64,000 nucleotides of DNA from Protonemura montana (Eukaryota; Arthropoda; Insecta; Plecoptera; Nemouridae). Made by a program: the position numbers and the translations under genes. The notes under the pieces were generated by a model. The model did not search any database, had not been told where the DNA came from, and was given only the letters and a program-made list of their open reading frames with translations. Below are positions 51,850 through 63,498 of this stretch, in pieces (the stretch's first letter is position 1; every line of letters begins with the position of its first letter). Location of the stretch: assembly GCA_947568835.1 (NCBI GenBank), contig OX387608.1:1290501-1354500 (forward strand), given 5' to 3'.

Positions 51850-54800
51850 CAATCACTTATCAGTTCTTCTAGGATCAGAGTGTTGTGCTTGTACCGATAT
51901 AGACCAAGTAAGCTATCGTATTGTCATGGATTCTTGTTGCGTACTTGTGTTCAAGTTAAATGTTGTCATTTTTTTGTAGCTGGCATTTTTTTTTAAGTGT
52001 TTTCAACAGATTGTTTTAAAAATCTTACTCGGAAAATTTTGTCCTGATTTTCTTTTGGTCAGAAAATCGTGATTTTCTTTCAAACGCGTTTTTAATCGTC
52101 GGTCTTTTTTTTTCTCGTCGATTTCAGAACGCGCCCGAACCGGAAAAAATGTATCACCGCACGTCACTTTTAGGTAAGGAAGTTGATCTGGTAATTAATC
52201 TTGTTTAGTGTGCAATTTTACGCTGTTTTAATGAAACGCACACATATATATATTTTTGCAAGAATTCGGAACTTCATGGCATGGGAAACAAAATTCACTC
52301 ATTAATTATTTCATTTTTTTGTTGTATTTTAGTTGTTGCTTGTAATCTCTATGTAAACGTGTAGGTAATGAACGATCTGAATTGCTCGGTGCAGTTACAT
52401 CACACGACCGACGCATGTATTAATAACGAACTCTGGTTCCAGTTTTCGTGTTGCTTGTGGGAATCTCGTGCGCCTATCCTCAGACGCGGGTAAGAATTAA
52501 ACTCATTACCTAATCAATCAACCGACGAGTACAGAGACTTTCTCTGCCCGTCAATGTATGTGTGAACCACGTGGTGTGTAGAACGCCATCGACAATCTGA
52601 CAAAATATCAAAATCAACTGCCATTTGAAAAAAATAAAAAATAAAAAATATCAAACATTTTTAGTTTTTTGCTAAACGGCTTGGCATAAGTTGCGAAACG
52701 TCAGGAAATTTAGTAGTTTTCCTAAAAACACAAAACCTAGTTGTACAAATATTTCTAAATCTAGATAAAGTAGAAATTAATTAAAAACCCGTAATGATTT
52801 CACTGAGGTTTTAAAAGCCGTTGGTAAATGAATCTTATGATTGTTTTTAGACTCATGTCTACTTGATGTAAACTTAGCACTAGTTTTAATAAAAACTATT
52901 TCAACTGGGTTTTTAATGCTAAGTGAAGAACAACTAAATTTCCCAACGTTTCGTAACTTGTACCTGTTACTTTATCAAGGGTAAGAGCAGTCCTGACAAT
53001 TTTCCGATAACAAAAAAACCACACAAAATTATAACAATTACCTAAATGTAATCTACAACCTCCAGTGTTTCTCTTCTCTCAAAGTCTCGCCAATCTATCT
53101 ACTAACTTCCCACGTCTCTACCCGTAGAGATGAATCTTGTGGTTTTTCGGTAACCCTCGGCGATCTCTGTCAAAACGTGGCAAAAATCATTTTTCTGACT
53201 AAAAATCCTTTATGAACATCGTAATATCGCTCGCATACGTTAAGTTTTGTTGAGGTTAAATCACCACTAGCTTCAACTCAAACCTCGACGTATTCCCTCA
53301 GCGAGCTACGAACCGACGTCAAGCAGTCGACGCCTCGACCCCCGAAACTTTCACCGAGGTCGACAACTCAATAACGACGACCCCCGCCGCCTCCCCGCGT
53401 TTCATCAGCGAGGTCCCCCAGGATCCCATTGAAGACGGTACTAACTCTCTGGAAGAAAACGCTCTGGGTCTGCCCAGTAACTCAACCTCTATCCGTGCTA
53501 AGATTGTTGACACTTTCTCATGTGAAGATAAGGTGTATGGATATTATGCTGATGTTGATAATGACTGTCAGATCTTTCACGTGTGTCTTCCGGTTAACCA
53601 ACCAGGTAGCAAGGGAAGGACCTTCAAGTGGAGCTTCATCTGCCCGGAACAGACCATCTTCAATCAGGTAAACAGCTTGACCTGCATTTATTTATTGGCT
53701 ACTGACTAGTCCTTGTAATTATAACCTTCTATTCTAGTCTTCTGTACCTGACTATGCATCGATAGGCTTAATTACTGAAAATGCGCCAACTTTATGAGTT
53801 TAAATTTAAATGGAAAATGTTAAATATTTTGGTACTTTGAAATATTGACCTTGATTTTTTGAGTTACTGTGAAAAGCAAATTTAGGATCAAAATTAAAAT
53901 CTTGTAAAATCACGAACAGCTCTGTTTGGTTGTTTGGAAAAACGAGTGACAAGAAATTTGATGTAGGCTCGAAGACATGCTTCATTGTTAGTCAGCCAGA
54001 GTCCGAGGTTCGAAGCCGGACAGAGAATAAAGCGATACATTCGAATTTTACTTGCATCCAAAGTCTAAAGCTTGGCATCGATATTAGATATTGTCAGAAA
54101 AATGGCTGAAAATGGGATGGGTGACCGTCATACACATGACCAGTTCTGTTCGGGAGAGAGGTTGGAGGGATGAAAGTTAAGCAACACTGCGCTGAGTCAG
54201 GTATTGGATGGGTGACCGTCATACACATGACCAGTTCTGTTCGGGATGTTGGAGGGATGAAAGTTAGTACAGCAACTTCACTCGCCTTGCTTATCAACCT
54301 CTCGACAGCAACTTCACTCGCCTTGCTTATCAACCTCTCGACAGCATGGATTTGTGGAGGAATCCTGTTGTTCGCGTTGTACCGTCCTTCGGAAGGGACG
54401 TTAAGCCGGTGGTCCCCTTGGTCTTCGACCGGAGTAGGCTACGTGCCGGCACCGAGTTTCCCCTCCTCAATTCTAGACTAGGTTAGGCTCATCATCATCC
54501 ACTCATTCACCGACGCCATTAGACCAGTGCCACATGGCCAGATGTCAAAATAGTGCTATGTTAAACAGCACTATTTACTGAATCGACCACCGTGAAAGTT
54601 TGGCGCATGCCCAGCTCGGTTTTACGTGACATCTTGGATAGAATGACAAGTTTAATCTCACCTTCCGTCCATGTGACTTCATTGGTAGACAGACTCGACC
54701 TTGACACCTGAAGTTGAGTGACTTTCCGTGCAAACTGAAAATCTTACCCTCAACAGGAAATGTATTCTTGTACTTTATTTTTTAGAAAAACCCAGTTCAT

Positions 54801-55543
54801 ATAGTATTTCTAAAAACTTGTGCTAAGGATAAATCAAGTAGACATGAGTCTAAAAACCATCATATTCTTGTACTCTTTGCAGAGAATAATTGTAATCAGT
54901 CGTTACACTTACGAAAACATTTAATATAATTAACAAAAACTATTTCAACTTGGTTTTGAATGCTAAGTGAAGAACAACTGAATTTCCCAACGTTTCGTAA
55001 CTTGTACCTGTTACTTTATCAAGGGTTAAAGCAGCCCTTGATAAAGTAACAGGTACAAGTTACGAAACGTTGGGAAATTCAGTTGTTCTTCACTTAGCAT
55101 TCAAAACCCAGTTGAAATAGTTTTTGTTAAAACTAGTGCTAAGTTTACATCAAGTAGACATGAGTCCAAAAACCATAATTTAATATAATTATTTGTGATT
55201 TGTGATCAGGCTGATTATAATTTCATCTGTCATTGATTGGTATTTACACTCGGCGATGGTTTTTGAAAAAAAAAAATATATATTTTTGAAATTTTTGTTT
55301 TGTTTACCCCGTGCAATGTTTCATGTCTTGTAGGAAAAGTTCACCTGCACACGACCGGAAGACGCGCCTCCATGCGTCGAAGCCCCCAACTACTTCCGGT
55401 TGAACGACAACTTCGGGAAGACTGACAAGAGTGACAATACCGATGACAACGACGGCGTCGTGGTGGAGTCACGTGGTGGACCTGATGACGTCGAGGAGGT
55501 CGGAGTTGGCGAGTCTACAACGTTGACCCCCGAGCAGGCCTAG
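50879..55543 (+). CDS. Secreted protein with one chitin-binding (peritrophin-A, ChtBD2) domain and acidic tail
   Basis: Probably a cuticle or extracellular-matrix protein that binds chitin. Noncoding exon 1 runs from about 50879, interrupted by an insertion, to 51907 (donor GTAAGC). Exon 2 is 52128-52173 (ATG at 52149), exon 3 52443-52489, exon 4 53302-53667, exon 5 55334-55543. Phases agree and give 215 residues. The N-terminus MYHRTSLLVFVLLVGISCA is a signal peptide, likely cut before YPQTR. A Thr/Ser/Pro-rich stretch (about 30-70) precedes one six-cysteine ChtBD2 domain (about 91-165): FSCEDKVYGYYADVDNDC, IFHVC, FICPEQTIFNQ, KFTC, APPC. The tail of about 50 residues is Asp/Glu-rich. A single domain resembles CPAP1-like insect proteins; the exact group is not known. 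Exon 4 and the sequence before it exist a second time at 50917-51630. The first AATAAA after the stop that I found is at 57405, which would place the 32-bp array in the 3'UTR. Confidence 0.85.
50919..51847 (+). mobile_element. Chimeric poly(A)-tailed retro-insertion: host gene copy plus LINE 3' end
   Basis: Flanked by a 54-bp direct repeat (50865-50918 and 51848-51901). From the 5' end it contains 712 bp identical to 52899-53610 (714 bp if the shared TA at the junction is counted), covering part of intron 3 and the first 309 bp of exon 4 of the same gene. Then come about 184 bp resembling a LINE 3' end: a short open stretch ending NPCMSAH and a stop, then a 9-bp hairpin AGCCGTGGC/GCCACGGCT directly before the tail. 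It ends in 33 A residues. The A tail, duplication and hairpin are LINE hallmarks; the LINE clade is not recognised. Confidence 0.8.
52845..53000 (+). mobile_element. Half foldback element in intron 3 of the chitin-binding gene
   Basis: TTTTTAGACTCATGTCTACT...TTCGTAACTTGTACCTGTTA...TTTATCAAGG is one arm. Its inner part (from 52897) is the 5' end of the copied 714-bp segment. Confidence 0.75.
54108..54560 (+). mobile_element. 5S-derived SINE with about 1.7 heads and complete body
   Basis: Heads at 54118-54260, the body with an internal duplication of about 34 bp (CAACTTCACTCGCCTTGCTT twice near 54282 and 54308), ending ACGCCATTAGACCAGTGCCA near 54530. It lies in the last intron of the chitin-binding gene. 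Confidence 0.85.
54930..55182. mobile_element. Near-perfect palindromic foldback element
   Basis: 54930-55130 forms two arms of about 96 bp with one visible mismatch around a centre TTAAAGCAG. The right flank extends to 55182 (CAAGTAGACATGAGTCCAAA), and a similar end occurs at 54787-54862. It has no coding capacity. Confidence 0.88.
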
Positions 55544-56065
55544 AAACCGACTTAATCGCACAATTCTTGGACTCTTTGTTCAATTCATGACCAGTTTTAC
55601 CAAATTCTTCAACTCAACTTCGAGCTAAACTTGCTTTTAAGGCTTTTCTGATATTTTAAAAGGTTTTAAACAATGAAACTTTCGTAGTTCTAAAAAAAAG
55701 TGGACATTTGCATTCAAATCTGGTTTTAATTCCAGAAGGCTGTGTTCTGTCAAATGAAACAAAATTAATTTTCTAGCTGTCAATATTTTCTCTTCGTGTT
55801 AATCTCTGTTTAAAATTTCAACCTGGATTAACGGAGGTTTAAATTTTAAACCGCTCTTCGAGTTGAAAGAAAATATTGCCGGACAAAACCGTTACGTATT
55901 TCTTTATCACAAAACATTCGCTTTTCATTTCAAATCTGCGCTAAAAACTACATTTTTCTTGTTTTACGTTTGTTGTTTAAATTTACTTGCTTGACGTTTG
56001 CAAAATGTTGTTGATTCAGAGATTATCAAATCTTGGGACTAAACTGCGGGTTTCAACCAACGTTG

Positions 56066-56985
56066 AAGTCTGATGTTGGTGAAATGGGATCCAAGTTTAG
56101 CCTGATGTTGGTGAAATGGGATCCAAGTTTAGCCTGATGTTGGTGAAATGGGATTCAAGTTTAGCCTGATGTTGGTGAAATGGGATCCAAGTTTAGCCTG
56201 ATGTTGGAGAAATGAGATCCAAGTTTAGCCTGATGTTGGTGAAATGGGATCCAAGTTTAGCCTGATGTTGGTGAAATGGGATCCAAGTTTAGCCTGATGT
56301 TGGTGAAATGGGATCCAAGTTTAGCCTGATGTTGGTAAAATGGGATCCAAGTTTAGCCTGATGTTGGTGAAATGGGATCCAAGTTTAGCCTGATGTTGGT
56401 AAAATGGGATCCAAGTTTAGCCTGATGTTGGTGAAATGGGATCCAAGTTTAGCCTGATGTTGGTGAAATGGGATCCAAGTTTAGCCTGATGTTGGTAAAA
56501 TGGGATCCAAGTTTAGCCTGATGTTGGTGAAATGGGATCCAAGTTTAGCCTGATGTTGGTAAAATGGGATCCAAGTTTAGCCTGATGTTGGTAAAATGGG
56601 ATCCAAGTTTAGCCTGATGTTGGTAAAATGGGATCCAAGTTTAGCCTGATGTTGGTGAAATGGGATCCAAGTTTAGCCTGATGTCGGTGAAATGGGATCC
56701 AATTTTAGCCTGATGTTGGTGAAATGGGATCCAAGTTTAGCCTGATGGTGGTGAAATGGGATCCAAGTTTAGCCTGATGTTGGTGAAATGGGATCCAAGT
56801 TTAGCCTGATGTTGGTGAAATGGGATCCAAGTTTAGCCTGATGTTGGTGAAATGGGATTCAAGTTTAGCCTGATGTTGGTGAAATGGGATCCAAGTTTAG
56901 CCTGATGTTGGTGAAATGAGATCCAAGTTTAGCCTGATGTTGGTGAAATGGGATCCAAGTTTAGCCTGATGTTGATGAAATGGTG
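56066..56985 (+). repeat. 32-bp minisatellite (about 28 copies)
   Basis: The unit holds GATGTTGGTGAAATGGGATC and CAAGTTTAGCCT, with GTAAAATGG variants interspersed. It lies about 520 bp after the chitin-binding gene stop and before the first AATAAA found (57405). Confidence 0.93.
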
Positions 56986-57837
56986 AAGTTGGCCATATTT
57001 CACAGATGAACTTGAGTAGGATTTTGGTAAAACAGGGTTCGTTGTCTGTGTATTTGATTTAAGAGTTAAGCTTTTTTTAATTGACTTTGATTTTGGGCGA
57101 TTTTGTGCAACACAGCGCTGAGAAAGCGTTGTGGCCGTCAAATTATTCACAAGGAGACTTGACTACAAAATGGCCGCTACTCTTTGAAGAACGGCCATTA
57201 ATTTGACGGTTAATGAAATCGCCCAAAACAAAACGTGTCTTGACTTTGACGTCAATGACAAAATGTCATCAATTTTATCAGTTATGTCACATTTTACGTA
57301 TTACCGAACACAGAAAACAAAAAATTATTGAAAATCTCGATAAATCACAGTAATTTGTACGTGTGTATGTAACTTTCTCAATTTACAAATATTTAATTGC
57401 TTCGAATAAAATGATTACTTTATAAATGTATATAAAAACGTTTGTTTTCAAAGCCTCGACATCCCATACGTTACTCAATTGCAGCTGCTTCGCCTGATTA
57501 CAATCATTAATTATACTCATCTCTTACCGAATTGGTAACGGATTGCGTGCCGTCTCTAATGGGCAACAAGCACTGAGCTTCTAAGCGGCATAGATGATGC
57601 GATCCTGACAGAGAAAGCCTATCACACTTACCATTGCACGAACACCCACTACTGGGGTCACCTCCACAGTTCACCACGATCTGCAATCGAAGCGCTTGCA
57701 GACAAAACAAACTTTTTGTTTGTTTCTTTCGGTGAAAGTAACGATAAAAGAAGACCCTTTTTTCGAGTGTCGTCCTTTGTGATCGATGTTTGGCAGTCAC
57801 GATCTCTGTGGGAACTACTGATAGCACATTCCGGATA

Positions 57838-59605
57838 GAACATAGGATCTCAAATAACCTGGATAGAGCATAGGATCTAGTCAGCTGATCTCAAATAACC
57901 TGGATAGAGCATAGGATCCAGTCAGCTGATCTCAAATAACCTGGATAAAGCATAGGATCCAGCCAGCTGATCTCAAATAACCTGGATAGAGCATAGGATC
58001 CAGTCAGCTGATCTCAAATAACCTGGATAGAGCATAGGATCCAGCCAGCTGATCTCAAATAACCTGGATAGAGCATAGGATCCAGCCAGCTGATCTCAAA
58101 TAACCTGGATAGAGCATAGGATCCAGCCAGCTGATCTCAAATAACTTGGATAGAACATAGGATCCAGTCAGCTGATCTCAAATAACCTGGATAGAGCATA
58201 GGATCCAGCCAGCTGATCTCAAATAACCTGAATAGAGCATAGGATCCAGCCAACTGATCTCAAATAACCTGGATAGAGCATAGGATCCAACCAGCTGATC
58301 TCAAATAACCTGGATAGAGCATAGGATCCAGTCAGCTGATCTCAAATAACCTGGATAGAGCATAGGATCCAGTCAGCTGATCTCAAATAACCTGGATAGA
58401 GCATAGGATCCAGCCAGCTGATCTCAAATAACCTGGATAGAGCATAGGATCCAGTCAGCTGATCTCAAATAACCTGGATAGAGCATAGGATCCAGTCAGC
58501 TGATCTCAAATAACCTGGATAGAGCATAGGAACCAGCCAGCTGATCTCAAATAACCTGGATAGAGCATAGGATCCAGTCAGCTGATCTCAAATAACCTGG
58601 ATAGAGCATAGGATCCAGCCAGCTGATCTCAAATAACCTGGATAGAGCATAGGATCCAGTCAGCTGATCTCAAATAACCTGGATAGAGCATAGGAACCAG
58701 CCAGCTGATCTCAAATAACCTGGATAGAACATAGGATCCAGTCAGCTGATCTCAAATAACCTGGATAGAGCATAGGATCCAGTCAGCTGATCTCAAATAA
58801 CCTGGATAGAGCATAGGATCCAGCCAGCTGATCTCAAATAACCTGGATAGAGCATAGGATCCAGTCAGCTGATCTCAAATAACCTGGATAGAGCATAGGA
58901 TCCAGCCAGCTGATCTCAAATAACTTGGATAGAACATAGGATCCAGTCAGCTGATCTCAAATAACCTGGATAGAGCATAGGATCCAGTCAGCTGATCTCA
59001 AATAACCTGGATAGAGCATAGGATCCAGCCAGCTGATCTCAAACAACCTGGATAGAGCATAGGATCCAGTCAGCTGATCTCAAATAACCTGGATAGAGCA
59101 TAGGATCCAGCCAGCTGATCTCAAATAACCTGGATAGAGCATAGGATCCAGTCAGCTGATCTCAAATAACCTGGATAGAGCATAGGAACCAGCCAGCTGA
59201 TCTCAAATAACCTGGATAGAGCACAGGATCCAGTCAGCTGATCTCAACTAACCTGGATAGAGCATAGGATCCAGCCAGCTGGTCTCAAATTACCTGGATA
59301 GAGCATAGGATCAAGCAAGCTGATCTCAAATAACCTGGATAGAGCATAGAATACAGCCAGCTGATCAAAATTAAAGTCGGGCAGTCCATTGTTGGCAACA
59401 GGTAGGAGTCCCTAAATCAGAGATGTCCCTGTGATCTAAATGATAATTTGAAACTTTTTTAAAAACGTTCTCAACCAATTTTGACCATTCAAGCGGTGAA
59501 AATTGCGAAAACTACCGATGAAAACACGTAAATAGCACGGGCGCTTAGAAAGAATTTAAAATCAGTGACTCCCAAGATGGCGGCATTGGCTTCAAGGGTG
59601 GGAAC
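57838..59605 (-). repeat. 41-bp minisatellite (about 37 copies) plus element remnant
   Basis: Longest of the three 41-bp arrays, in the same orientation as 29812. The remnant from 59365 (GGCAGTCCATTGTTGGCAAC...CAAGATGGCGGCATTGGC) is the interior and far end of the parent element. CCAGCC and CCAGTC variants alternate in higher-order fashion. Confidence 0.92.
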
Positions 59606-61050
59606 TTATTCTAACAACAGTACGGGCTTGTAGGGGAGTTCAGTAGTTTTCAATCTTCACTTTGATTCCTGTATCCATCATGTTTGTTCATCATCTTTGC
59701 CCTGTATTCATACTCGGGTGGGGCGTTTGAAAATCAAACACAATACAAATCTAACCGACAGCTGTTTGGGTTGCATGGACCTATTTGAACGTGACTAGCA
59801 AATTATTCTGACAACACATTGGCAACAATAATTGATTGACAGGCGTGGCAATTAGCAATCTTGATTTCAAACTGATGTGAAAAATATTCGGCTGTTTCTT
59901 TGGAATTCTCATCTTATCGCATTACTAGAATCTATTATCTGGTATCTTGGCTCGTGTGACTTATTTCTTGTACTTTATCTCACAAGGTATAAGGATCTTT
60001 GTCAGGGTATAGGGTTCTTGAAAATAATTAGCGAGAAATGTCATAACCTAAAAGATTTTTAGTTAATGGTTGGTTAGATATTTGAGAATACTCAAAGTGA
60101 TCAAACGAAAATCTTTTGGTTGACAACATTTTTAAACCTCCCAGGTGTAAAACAAAATCACGTATATTTTCAAATAAATTCTTTGACACATAAACACAAG
60201 ATATAATTGAGTAGCTACAGGATTTAGACAGCGAGGACGCGCCTTAAAATAAATGACTTAGCTTTAATTATAGTTAAATTACCAGCAATTACTATTTGAC
60301 AATTGCTTCGTGCAAGCCTATGTACAATTACAAACCGTTGCGACTGACGACACGTAATAAAATAGACGCTGCTCAGGGAAAAAAAGCAGTGAAATATTGA
60401 CATGAGCTTTGTCCGTGAATGTACAGCAAATTCTTTTCATTTCTCGTATGTAACACAAATCCCGTGACAGAAGATTTATCTGTTAGATCATCGCCGCCAT
60501 CCGGTCACGATTTAACTGACAGATTACGTCACGTGATCGAACAACCGCCGCCTGGTCCAGTTCTCACGGCCGCGTGGATTCGCCCGATCTGGACCGAAAT
60601 TGAAAACAAGCAGGCGTAGTTCCGACAAAAAAGCTCCACGGAAGATTTGAAATAACGGTCGATGTGAACAAGTATATAGCTGCCTGTTTTTGCTATTGAT
60701 GAAAAGACCAATGATTTGTGGGGGAAATAGTGAAGTTAATTAATAAAATATAGGTGAACAGAAAGTTTAACATGTAAACATTTGTGGTTTACAGCAATAC
60801 GATCGAGATTTTCAAGTAATTTGACAAATTTTAAAGATGGCATTTAACTCTGTCAATCCAATAAATATCATTGGATTTAAGTCCATCTACAGATTGTACT
60901 GACCCGAATTTGAGGTGAATTTCCGCCACTTTTTCACTCAGAAAAACAAAATACATTTAACATAATCTTTGAAACACAAAATGTCACCACGTGCCACACA
61001 CGTGACACAAGAAAAACAGCTGCAATCTTATCTTGATGACGTCACACGGT
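59606..61050. other. Intergenic stretch, no gene seen
   Basis: No supported exon or repeat array was found. Confidence 0.5.
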
Positions 61051-61059
61051 CTCGACGGA

Positions 61060-61225
61060 ATGTAACCCTTGATGAAGTAACGGGCACAAGTTACGAAACG
61101 TCGGGAAAATCAGCCGTTTTGTACATAGCATTTAAAAACCGGTGTTTTTTGATATTATTATTTTTATCAAAACCAGTCAGTGTTCAGGTTCGATAAAGTA
61201 GACACGAGTCTAAAAAGTACGGCAG
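61060..61225. mobile_element. Worn foldback element arm
   Basis: CCTTGATGAAGTAACGGGCA, CAAGTTACGAAACGTCGGGA and AAGTAGACACGAGTCTAAAA. It lies just past the 3' end of the PTB-protein gene. Confidence 0.65.
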
Positions 61226-61335
61226 AAAAGTCAGAAGCCCACGAACGATCGAACGCCTAGAACCACATCACTTTCCTGAGCGGAAACCTGACATAACAAC
61301 GACGCCCACTTCCCAACACAATTTAAAAGTCAACT

Positions 61336-62316
61336 TCAAGCCTCCGTCTCTTCCTCCAAATCCGCCTCGATCTCATCCGGAGAACGCAAATCGATCGCGA
61401 ACCTTTTCTTAATCAACGCCACCTTCTCTTTGCCGGCCGCACCGACAGCATTCACAGCTCGACTATACTCTTGAAACGCCGCCGCCAAGCTGTACGTCAA
61501 CCTCCTGGCACTATGTCGACTCTCACAAACAAAAGCATGACACTCGAAGGGATGGACGTCCCGTGCGTTCCTCCCCGAGTCCCGTACGATAATCATGGAG
61601 AAGACGCGCGTGTAAACCAAGTCCTGGACACCGTACGAGATCGTGTCGATGCTGTAAAACTGACGCTCGTCGGCGTCCCCTTTCACCGACGTGATGGGCA
61701 TGATGACGACGCCGTCTTTAGTCACTGCCAGTTTGACTAGCGGCAGAACGGTGCCAACTTTTAGTGTTTTAGCGGCGTTGACCATCTCGTCAACAGGTCG
61801 CCTCGTGTGTTTGATGCCCCAAAGACCTCGAGCATCGCGTTGTCCGAGGTATTTAACTTGAAACACTTGAGGCAGGTCTTCTTTGACGGGTCCAGCCGGC
61901 GTCATCTTCGCAACAGACATTCTTTTAATCAGCCCCGATTGCTTCTTCAGTGACTTCGTTAAATCGCCGAGCTCGTCTTCCCCACGCGACGACGTCGAAG
62001 TCTTCTTCTTCAACTCGAACGGTGACTTACCCGTGACTTTGGGCGCTTTCAAGATGCCCTTTGTCGGCTCAACATCGCGCACCTCCGCCTTGTAGGGGTA
62101 ACTGTTGTCAACTGACTGGCGACCGGACGTAAGACTCATGTCGTCACGCTCCCCGTTGCCGCTTCCGCTCTGGCCATTGTCTGGCGTCGACGCCTCCGAG
62201 GATTTCCGCGACGTCAACGCCGCTGCCAGCACGGCGCTGTCGCGTTTCACGAAGCCAAACTCTTCGTCGTCGGAGTTGATCGCCAACAATCGGGTGTCGT
62301 CAGCCAGATCGGCCAT
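61336..62316 (-). CDS. PTB/PID domain adaptor-like protein, intronless
   Basis: A 326-residue cytosolic protein from one uninterrupted ORF. The first 130 residues are polar and Ser/Lys-rich (SGSGNGERDDMSLTS, KKKTSTSSRG), without motifs I recognise. A phosphotyrosine-binding/PID fold follows from about 150 to 290: QVFQVKYLGQRDARGLWGIK (strand 1 and loop), VLPLVKLAVTKDGVVIMPI, FYSIDTISYGVQD, VYTRVFSMIIVRD, HPFECHAFVCES, and the closing helix ARRLTYSLAAAFQEYSRAV. The end is acidic (SPDEIEADLEEETEA). Such domains bind NPxY-type peptides. Megalin in this window carries one, but nothing shows that the two meet. The ATG at 62316 is the first in frame. A possible 3' splice site (TTTCAG) about 75 bp upstream suggests a 5'UTR intron. 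I do not recognise the subfamily and give no symbol. Confidence 0.8.
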   Translation of the reverse strand: MADLADDTRLLAINSDDEEFGFVKRDSAVLAAALTSRKSSEASTPDNGQSGSGNGERDDMSLTSGRQSVDNSYPYKAEVRDVEPTKGILKAPKVTGKSPFELKKKTSTSSRGEDELGDLTKSLKKQSGLIKRMSVAKMTPAGPVKEDLPQVFQVKYLGQRDARGLWGIKHTRRPVDEMVNAAKTLKVGTVLPLVKLAVTKDGVVIMPITSVKGDADERQFYSIDTISYGVQDLVYTRVFSMIIVRDSGRNARDVHPFECHAFVCESRHSARRLTYSLAAAFQEYSRAVNAVGAAGKEKVALIKKRFAIDLRSPDEIEADLEEETEA

Positions 62317-62635
62317 CGTCGTGGTTTACCGATGCTAAGTTTATTGAAATGTATTCAAGTCGCCGTGATGGTTACTGCAAGTGCGGCACCTGAAATGACA
62401 GACGGAGCAGGTGGCGATGAGTCGGTGTAGCCGTTATACATGCATCCAGGGGGCCGCGCTACGCACCTGTCGTTGCTCGGCACGGATACGTTGCCCCTGG
62501 TTACGATGACCATGCCGGGACCCCAGATAGAATAGGTAACAACAGCTGACAGATCGGTAGCCGGCACGTGGGGTGTAAATAGTGAAAAGAGTTGTACTAA
62601 TTTGCACTCAAGAGATTTCATGGTCTTTCAAGATT

Positions 62636-63280
62636 GGTAGTGTTTAACGACGCACTGTTTTGATAACGGGTCATGTGGCACTGGTCTTATGTCGTCAGTG
62701 AATGAGTGGATGATGATGAACCTAACCTAGTTTAGAAGGGAGGAGGGGAAACCCGGTGCCGGCACGAAGCCTATTCCTATCAAAGACCAAGGGGACCACC
62801 GGCTTAACGTCCCTTCCGAAGGACGGTACAACGTGAACAACAGGATTCCTCCACAAATCCATGCTGTCGAGAGGTTGATAAGCAAGGCGAATGAAGTTGC
62901 TGTACTAACTTTCATCCCTCCAACCTCTCTCCCGAACAGAACTGGTCATGTGTATGATGGTCACCCATCCAATACCTGACCCAGCGGAGTGTTGCTTAAC
63001 TTTCATCCCTCCAACATCTGTCCCGAACAGAACTGGTCATGTGTATGATGGTCACCCATCCAATACCTGACCCAGCGTAGTGTTGCTTAACTTTCATCCC
63101 TCCAACATCTGTCCCGAACAGAACTGGTCATGTGTATGATGGTCACCCATCCAATACCTGACCCAGCGCAGTGTTGCTTAACTTTCATCCCTCCAACCTC
63201 TCTCCCGAACAGAACTGGTCATGTGTATGATGGTCACCCATCCAATACCTGACCCAGCGCAGTGTTGCTTAACTTCGGTT
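62636..63280 (-). mobile_element. 5S-derived SINE with 4 heads and complete body
   Basis: Minus sense starts CCGAAGTTAAGCAACACTG at 63280, has four 91-bp units, then the full body, ending AACAGTGCGTCGTTAAACAC near 62640. It lies upstream of the PTB-protein gene. Confidence 0.87.
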
Positions 63281-63498
63281 CAATATAAACACAGTTTTGA
63301 TCTCAGAGATGTCATGGTTTTTCTTGAGGTTAAAGGCAAGAAACTGAAGTAAAATCCCACTTTGGTAGGTCAAGTTTTTTCTGTGTAAATGTTAAAATGT
63401 TTGATCCTCCGCACGCTTCTTCTAGAAGATGCAAGTCATATGAAGGTCATGTGGTGGTGACGAGGACTAAGATTAAGGAACTGGGACATTGTCCTCGT

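Noticed and set aside
51597-51856. Minus-strand ORFs with a poly-Phe start across the A tail
   Set aside because: Reverse reading of the LINE 3' end and its poly(A); not a gene.
53940-54030. Possible lone tRNA-like sequence (GAGGTTCGAAGCCGGAC)
   Set aside because: Only a weak box B; stems do not pair and no box A was found at the right distance.
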